Made by a program: the position numbers and the translations under genes
DNA from: Tenodera sinensis
Taxonomy: Eukaryota > Arthropoda > Insecta > Mantodea > Mantidae
Assembly (NCBI GenBank): GCA_030765045.1
Contig: CM060969.1
Location: 58,161,716-58,225,715, forward strand
Reading direction: 5' to 3'
Length of the DNA: 64,000 nt
Part shown: one piece after another, positions 57,937-64,000 of the stretch
Numbering within the stretch: the stretch's first letter is position 1
Layout of the letters: each line of letters begins with the position of its first letter
Notes under the pieces: model-generated
The model's input: the letters and a program-made list of their open reading frames with translations, nothing else
Told to the model about the DNA's origin: nothing
The model's database searches: none

Positions 57937-59992
57937 TTACCGGGGGTGCCCGCAAGCCATGCGGGGAACCCGGTGTCGCACAAGCGTGCGTTCTCTAGGG
58001 ATATAGTCCCCAAGAGACCTAACCAGGGCGCTCCGATGTTGTGGAAACTGGTCGTAGAATTTGGTTGCCCGGCGCTTAATTTCGTCCTCCACGTACGGGA
58101 GGGAATAGTGCAGTAGTCTCGTAGGGAATCTACGGCATACAGAATAGATTACACGAAGACCTCTATTCTGTATACGTTGCAGACGCAGGAGGTGGGTTTC
58201 TGCAGCCATGCCCAGATTTCGCAGGCATATAGGAGGATAGGGACAATGAGAGCCCGAAAGAGGCGTAACTTTAAGGGAATTGGCATCCCCGACCGCAGCA
58301 TGGGGTACAGTGAGGCAATTGCCCCGCTGGTCCGCGCTGATAGGTCGTTGATGTGTTCCCGAAAAGTTAGGCCCTTGTCGAGCTTTACTCCCAGGTAGGT
58401 AAGGGAATCTACCCACTCTATCCTTCGGCGAAGGTATGTGAATGTGGGGAAGGTGGCGGGAAAGCAGCGTTTGGTGAAAAGTATGGCGCGGCTTTTCTCC
58501 GGGTTGATGGACAGTCGCCAACGCCTACACCACTCTTGGATGAGGCGGAAGTGTCGCTGTATGGGGAGAAAGGTTCTGCGAGGGTGTTTATTTGTACAGT
58601 ATAGCAGCACGTCGTCAGCATACTGGGCTATGCTAGCGTGCTGCTCGGATGGAATGTCGGCCACATATACGCTGAACAGCGTAGGGGACAATACAGAACC
58701 TTCAGGGACTCCGCCTCTGATTGGCCTTCGTGTAGATTTGGTTCCCGCAACTGCGACCACAAAGGATCTGTGTTTTAGGAATGAGTGTAGCAGGTGTATT
58801 AGGCGTGTGGGTAGCTCCAGTTGGATGAGTTTGCGGAGGAGACCGGCATGCCAGGTCGTAGAGAAGGCCTTCTCAACATCTAGAGAAACCGCGGCGGTAT
58901 AGGCTTTGTCCTGGAAACCCAGGGCGGCAGCCTCCACCACACGCAGCAACTGCTGAGATGTTGAGTGGCCAGGCCGGAACCCAAACTGATGGGGAGGGTT
59001 GGCTTGAATGTCCCTAAGATGGGAGACAAGCGGACTAGAATAAGCCTCTCGAGTACTTTCGAGAGCACAGACAGGAGACATGTGGAACCGTAGTTGGCAG
59101 GATGAACCGGGTCTTTCCCAGGCTTCAATATGCAGATCACCCCGGCCTCCTTCCACTCGCGTGGAAAGTGACTAAGGGCGAGGCACATATTGAAGACCTT
59201 AGTGAGGAAGAGCACGGCCTTGAAAGGAAGGTGGCGGAGCATGGCAGGGGTTAACCCGTCAGACCCCGCAGCCTTTTTGCGGTCGAGGCGCCGGAGTACG
59301 CCCTGGAGTTCACTTGGCTTGATGATGGGAAGCCGATCCGCCTCCTCATGAGGACGTCGAAGGTATCGACGTACCTCCTGGCGGACACGGTCGGAGAAGT
59401 CTAGGTCCTGCGTATCATCTCTAGGACGCATAGTCCTCTCCAGGTAGTCAGCAAACACATTTGCTTTGGCTTGGGGTTCATAGGCCAGGCCTCGGGTGCC
59501 TTGGATAGGTGAGGTGTGTGACCCTCCTCGGTTCCTGAGTCGCTTGGCGATCTTCCACACGTCCCCATCTTCCGGGTTCAAACGAGTCATCGTGTCCTCC
59601 CACGCGCGCACTCGGTGCTCGCGTAGACGGAGACGAACCTCGTGGCGTAAACGCCTTAGAACCGCTAGATGATGGGGCGTGCGGTGCCTCTGGTAGCGCC
59701 TGCGAGCCGCCCAAGAGCGGCGGATGAGCAAAAGAAGCTCTAAAGGCAGGACATCAGGATGAAGAGGAGCTGGGGTGTGGATGGTGAGGTTGTGGATGGT
59801 GAGGTTGTGGACCGTTCGCTTCACAACAGAGGTGAAGGAAGAGACCGCAACCTCTAGGGTTGGGATGTCTGTGATGTTGGGGTTGGCGGGGATGGAGCCA
59901 TTCAGGCAACTTCTGACGCAGTCCCAGTCTACGTTCCGATGTTGGATCGGGACCTCATGGCTGGCAACCTGGGTGTTAATGATGGCCAACAC
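57937..59992 (-). pseudogene. reverse transcriptase of LINE C2
   Basis: Three overlapping frames cover RT. 59992-58880 holds the linker (RRSWAARRRYQRHRTPHHLA) and KKAAGSDGLTPAMLRHLPFK with VICILKPGKDPVHPANYGST. 59156-58149 holds HQFGFRPGHSTSQQLLRVVE, VSLDVEKAFSTTWHAGLLRK, GGVPEGSVLSPTLFSVYVAD, catalytic IAQYADDVLLY and DSLTYLGVKLDKGLTFREHI. 58521-57937 finishes with RNRGLRVIYSVCRRFPTRLL-type sequence. Frame changes lie near 58990 and 58190. Catalytic residues remain. The 3' UTR runs from 57936 to about 57630. Confidence 0.92.
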
Positions 59993-59996
59993 GGGA

Positions 59997-61733
59997 TTAT
60001 GGTCTGAATGAAGTTCGTTGACCGATGTGAGTGATAGATGATATGGAAAGTGCTTGATGATTGCGAAGTCTATGACGGATGGCCGCCCTAGACCTCGCGG
60101 GTTGCCAGGGACCCTCTACTCTAAGTTGAGGGTCCGCGTCCACCATTCTGATGATATCGTTGCCTCTAGCGTCTGCACGGGGGCCGCTATGGCAGCGCTG
60201 ATGCTTAGCATTTAAGTGCCCAACAATAATGGCATGATGATATAGGACAAGGATGGAGAGGTAGTCGTTTGGAACGAACTGCCTCTGGGGTGGGTGATAA
60301 GCTGACACCATCAGGACTTCAGTATCTCCGAGGTGGACACAAGTGTCCGTGGCCTCTAGGGTTTGAAGTGGAGGGAGCTGGATGGGTTTGTGGACCACAC
60401 TGTTCTTCACGAAGATCGCTGTGCCGCCCCCACGGCGGCCGACGCGGTCCGATCTGAGACAGTGATAGCCCTGGAGTCGGGATGTGACGTTCTGATGGAG
60501 ATGTGTTTCTGAAACCAGAATGAGGTCTAGGGCATGCGCTCCAGCAAAATGGTGGAGCTCATTCTCCTGACCGGCCAAGCCACACGCGTTCCAGAACGCG
60601 AACCTAAACGAGGTACGAGACCTAGTCTGATCCGCCATTCTGGGCGTGCGGATGACGGTGGTCAGGAGAGCGAGTGCCTCCATAGCTATGGCCATTTTGC
60701 TGGCTTGGTCGATGGCAGAGATGAATCTTACCAGCAGTTCGCAGATCCTCTGACCATGGCTTTCCAACAACTGCTGCAACCACGCCAGTACGTCCTGGAA
60801 CTGAGGTGTGGCAGGGGTAGTGGTTTGTTGTGGAGGTGGTTGGACAGGAGGGCTCGGTAGCACCGGACCCTCTTCGACCGCGACCTCCCTCTGCTGGCGG
60901 GCGGGCGTGGGAACCCCACGCTCGCTGCGAGCTTCGGAGACGGTAGAAGGCCTCCGAGGGCGTCGGCGCTTTCCCGACCTAGGTGGAAGGGGAGCTGGTT
61001 GGGTAACTGGAGCTTGTGTTTGTCCTCTGGGGTGTGTGTTGGTGTTATTTCGCGAAGCCACAGTCCTACCCGCAGCTCTGCTGGTCACTGCCGCGTACGC
61101 TGAACCCTGGGTCGGTCCTGCCGGAGCAGGGCCTACCCGGGGGCTGTCCGCCGCAGAAGGTTGGACCACCTGTGATGGGTACTTAGCAGCTAAGATGGCC
61201 TTCCTTGTTGGACAGCCTCCGTAGCAAGCTACGTGTGCGTCGGTACAGTTGGCACACTTGGGCACATCCTCCCGAGATTTCGGGCAGACCTCTTTTGAAT
61301 GTTCACCGCCGCACCTCACGCAGCGAAGTTTCCTATGGCAAAAGTGGCTGGAGTGGTTAAACCCCAGACAACGATGGCACTGGGGAGGACCGCTAGAGCC
61401 TTCCTCTCCAGAGGAGAGACCCGATGATGATGAACCGTCGTGCATATTGACGGAAGATCTGCAGGAGTAAACACTCCCACAGTCCTCGGAGTCAGACTCC
61501 GGATTTTGGCCTACCCGTGGAACTTGTTCACGTGGGAGGCCCTGGCTGGTGGTAGGTTCGGAAGCCTCGACTTTGCGGCACTTGCCTCTTCCGCTTTCGC
61601 GTTGAATGGAACGGCGCTTCTTAGCCTCGGCAGAGGTCTTTTTGACAACACCAGTGGAGGTGCTGGCAACGGGAGTTGCAGACTGACTGGCAGGACTTCG
61701 GGACTTGCCGGGGGAAGAAGGAAGAGAAGACAT
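59997..61733 (-). pseudogene. gag and endonuclease of LINE C2, fused in one frame
   Basis: I start at the ATG at 61733 (MSSLPSSPGKSRSP). An acidic/serine stretch is joined directly to three zinc knuckles, CHRCLGFNHSSHFC, CVRCGGEHSKEVC and CANCTDAHVACYGGC. The PRE/C2HC-type region present in C1 is missing (about 200 codons). A basic proline-rich part follows, then LESHGQRICELLVRF, and the frame passes straight into ORF2 (MADQTRSRTSFRFAFWNACG) without a stop, where C1 has two overlapping frames. The endonuclease has LVSETHL, GRRGGGTAIFVKN and VGHLNAKHQRC; the catalytic aspartate of GDFNAKH has become histidine. The frame ends near 59997. Confidence 0.88.
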
Positions 61734-62086
61734 GGTAGGGAAAGTGCAGGGACAGGTACAATACTGTACCCTAGGGTGCAGTATTACACAAACACACCTC
61801 GCGTGTTCAGAGCCTGCTCTGAATGGGCGCGCATTAAATATCACAAAAACAAAGTAATCTCCTACATTGGTAAAGGCAAGCCGAACCATAGAGAGCACGC
61901 CCGCATTAAAAATGTTTAGATTGGGCATGACGGACCAAACATGCGCGGCCGTTTTCCCCGGCCCTAGGTCACACTAATATTACAGCAGAGGCCTTCGCCA
62001 CGGGAACTTCAGAAGCTGCAGCCTACTGCACAGGATAACCGCGCGTGTTTGTGTGAGTGTCCGTAAGCTTAAAAGCCGTCACTCCC

Positions 62087-62204
62087 TTACATGTAGAAAA
62101 AGAGAAAATACTCTTCTACTAGTTCCTTTTCCCTCCCATTCGGATTGAAAAAGGATACTGGTAGAAGAGTGTTTTCATTTTTTCCATGTGTAAGGGAGCG
62201 ACGT
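62087..62204. repeat. 46-bp imperfect inverted repeat
   Basis: GTCACTCCCTTACATG and ACTCTTCTACTAGT (62087-62132) pair with ACTGGTAGAAGAGTG and TGTGTAAGGGAGCGAC (62158-62204), about 83 percent by eye, around a loop of about 25 bases. The right arm is coding sequence of E, so the left arm is an inverted copy of it. Confidence 0.7.
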
Positions 62205-62690
62205 CTTTTAAGGTTTTTAATGCCAACTAGAGGTTTTATACACTATGTAATAGGTCACGGCCTGTATGGGGACTGCCTTTTTAGATTTGGCCAATCCGAA
62301 AATTCGACATGTAAATGTGGAGCATTCCTTTTGGGAATATCCAATCCAATGGGCCTATAATGTAGAAATGCACTCGTTACTAGCAAACCAGCAAATGTAT
62401 AATCTAGTTAGACACAGGTACTCGTTTGAGGTCATTAACAAATTAGCAGATAGAATTTCCACCTCAAAATACTTGGAATTTGTAAATAGATAGTTAACCT
62501 TTTATGCATGTAATTATATTGTTAAGTTTATCAAAGTTAATTTGGTTAAAGAAATTGCTGTTGCTTTAATAAATTGTAATATATATTGTTAAACTTGTTA
62601 AAGTTAATTTTGTTAAAGAAATTGTTACATGCTTCTGTAATTGTTATAAATTGTAATACTGATGTATTGAAAATAAATAAATAAATAAGT
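62087..62690 (+). mobile_element. LINE fragment E nested in D3, R1/I-like 3' end
   Basis: In two adjacent frames the coding end reads TGRRVFSFFPCVRERRLLRF, MPTRGFIHYVIGHGLYGDCL, FRFG-SENSTCKCG and VEHSFWEYP. This is the C-terminal zinc-knuckle region (GHG--G-YL-RFG, then C-CG, then EH--WECP) of R1- or I-like LINEs. The 3' end carries an AAAT repeat tail (62669-62689). The left part (62087-62204) is a large imperfect inverted repeat. RT and upstream parts are absent. Confidence 0.65.
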
Positions 62691-63010
62691 GCAAAGAGTC
62701 CAGTATATATTATACAGGTTGGATTTCATGGAGATATAATTTGTCCGTGAGCTTGTGTGGGACGTACCGCGTATGCCCAAGTGTGAGCGCGCGCACGTGT
62801 GTGTTGAGTGTAAATGTATAGAAGAAGGACAGTTTAAAGTGAAAAACCACAGGACTGTTCTCGGTGGCCTAAAGTTGCTCACCGTATGGGTTTCTGTTCA
62901 AGCCAGAAAGACAATGTAAATAGAGCTAAGTGTATAGGCACAAATGATAATTGTAGCCGGGTCTATTGTACCGGCACCAGGCCAAAACTATTTTAATAAA
63001 GAAAAGTGCA

Positions 63011-63850
63011 AACTGGAAACAAGAACACTTCCTAACTGCATATGTGTCGGAAAGATGTGCTTTCATTTTATAGAGCAAAACTAGAGCAATTGATTTAAAG
63101 GTGTTTTCAACGGCTGTGGAATGCGTTTTCCTTCGGAAAATCTATATTTCTTAATTTTTATCCATTATAGCGCAAGTTACTCTATTGAACGCTTTAAGCT
63201 CAATTTTTGCTCAATATTTTCACCCAGGTTTAAATAAAACCTAAAAAGAAGCAATTATTATGTCTTATTGGCTGTAAATGAGGAAAATATTGCAAAAAAA
63301 TATGTAACTATTGCAAGAGTTTCGTGTTAGAATTTGACAATATATTTAACATATTGCTTAAGTACATTTTTCAGTTGTTATTCCCTAAAATTTGATCAAT
63401 CTATACATTCGAAAATAAATAGTATTGCAAGGGACGGTATTACCCAAACGTCATTTTAACAGACCGAAATGAAGATAAAGTCAGCTGCATAAATTCATAA
63501 ATTACCCTCTCGTGCAATTGAGTTGCACTTCAAAAATAATTATACTAATCGACACATTTTCCTGAAATGTGACATCACGCATCATGATCCCTAAAATTAT
63601 AGTATATTTTATATTAAGAGAGAGAAACGCATGTTTTTCCACCAAGTAATCATGTGCATACAAATGTACCTACTCGTGAAAATCCGTGAATATAAAATCT
63701 GTTTCAGTCCCGTGGTGTATACACTATTTTTACATGCCGAGCTAATTTTTTCGCGTCTAACTGCAATGGTCATATCGCCAGTCTTTCCTGTGGAACATGT
63801 TGCCTATGATGGGAGTCTTTGACAGTGGGTTATTTTAGGTATTTTAAATA
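63011..63850. other. unassigned A/T-rich spacer
   Basis: No recognisable coding, RNA or repeat signal. Confidence 0.5.
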
Positions 63851-63879
63851 TTAAATTCACACACACATTCGCACTCTAA

Positions 63880-63955
63880 TTCATACTCCCCTGCCGGGAG
63901 TCGAATCCGGGACCCCTTGCACCGACAGAGCTACATTGTCGCGGTTTATTTAACT
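63880..63955 (-). mobile_element. tRNA-like SINE fragment
   Basis: On the minus strand, TGTAGCTCTGTCGGTGCAAG (A-box-like) is followed by GGATTCGACTCCC (B box). The spacing is tRNA-like. The anticodon region is poor, so a SINE head is more likely than a tRNA gene. Confidence 0.5.
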
Positions 63956-64000
63956 TTATGGCATTTTGCTGCAGCTTCTTCATTGAGGTGAGGCTTCGGA

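Larger units (their letters stand above)
57611..61808 (-). mobile_element. Jockey-type LINE copy C2, inserted into LINE D
   Basis: AGAGCCT at 57604-57610 and 61809-61815 is the target duplication. Removing C2 and one copy restores the reading frame of D2/D3 relative to D1, which confirms the insertion. On the minus strand there is a leader of only about 75 bases, a gag with a large internal deletion fused in frame to ORF2 (61733-59997), RT (59992-58149), a C-terminal part (58521-57937), a 3' UTR, and a tail of TAGTC repeats. It is less decayed than C1. Confidence 0.92.
61809..63010 (+). mobile_element. LINE D3: right half of the copy split by C2
   Basis: From 61809 the last coding part of D (EWARIKYHKNKVISYIGKGK, ending near 61919) continues D2 in frame. 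The 3' UTR follows (61920-62070 and about 62690-63010), with the CACCGTATGGGTTT and ATTGTACCGGCACCAGGC blocks of D1. LINE fragment E interrupts the UTR at about 62087-62690. Confidence 0.82.

Noticed and set aside
62059..62754. GTCCGTAAGCTT (62059) and GTCCGTGAGCTT (62743) as the target duplication of LINE E
   Set aside because: They lie well outside both apparent ends of E and could instead be repeated D 3' UTR sequence.

Overview
This is eukaryotic, arthropod (most likely insect) DNA from a repeat-rich genome. Almost all recognisable sequence is broken transposable elements: Jockey-type and I-type LINEs, Penelope, hAT, mariner, piggyBac and tRNA-derived SINEs. Between them are long A/T-rich stretches and microsatellites. 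The element mix would suit a large-genome, perhaps hemimetabolous, insect, but the species cannot be read from the window. Only one stretch, a 128-base exon at 26105-26232, looks like a host gene.

LINE families (labels are mine). A: Jockey-type; a minus-strand gag piece at 1-405 and a copy at 4520-7245 that has its 5' end but no reverse transcriptase. B: I-clade, with gag, endonuclease, RT, RNase H and a C-terminal zinc knuckle; B1 15487-21474 is full length, B2 868-2570 and B3 39625-44194 are decayed. C: Jockey-type, minus strand; C1 28597-33958 is full length with an 11-bp target duplication, and C2 57611-61808 is inserted into D2/D3. D: Jockey-type, plus strand; D1 34800-39055, and D2 56872-57610 plus D3 61809-63010, which are the two halves of one element split by C2. 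E: an R1/I-like 3' end nested in D3. F: Jockey-type, 49205-50890. RTE-like and other RT fragments lie near 26700, 48050 and 53500.

Other elements. SINEs with target duplications or tRNA heads lie at 2880-3242, 3800-4016, 10371-10449 and 10619-10760, with weaker ones at 13140-13260 and 63880-63955. Penelope remnants with hammerhead-like cores are at 12455-12899 and 53370-53450. DNA transposons are hAT (13790-15000, 24070-24948, 45930-47250, 51740-52010), mariner-like (8257-8616, 21787-22020, 54310-55192) and piggyBac (55260-56400). A probable solo LTR is at 52122-52575.

How the parts relate. Every coding region but the single exon belongs to a mobile element, and nearly all are broken, so there is no working gene set here. 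The structural signals are the more informative part: a possible HDV-like ribozyme at the target-duplication-defined 5' end of B1; a 10-bp dyad in the 5' leaders of A and C1 with a compensatory base change; a SINE tail resembling the 3' hairpin of family B; and retroelement 3' tails made of short tandem repeats lying inside the target duplications. One of these is an approximately 1-kb octanucleotide array that appears to be the tail of a SINE fragment.
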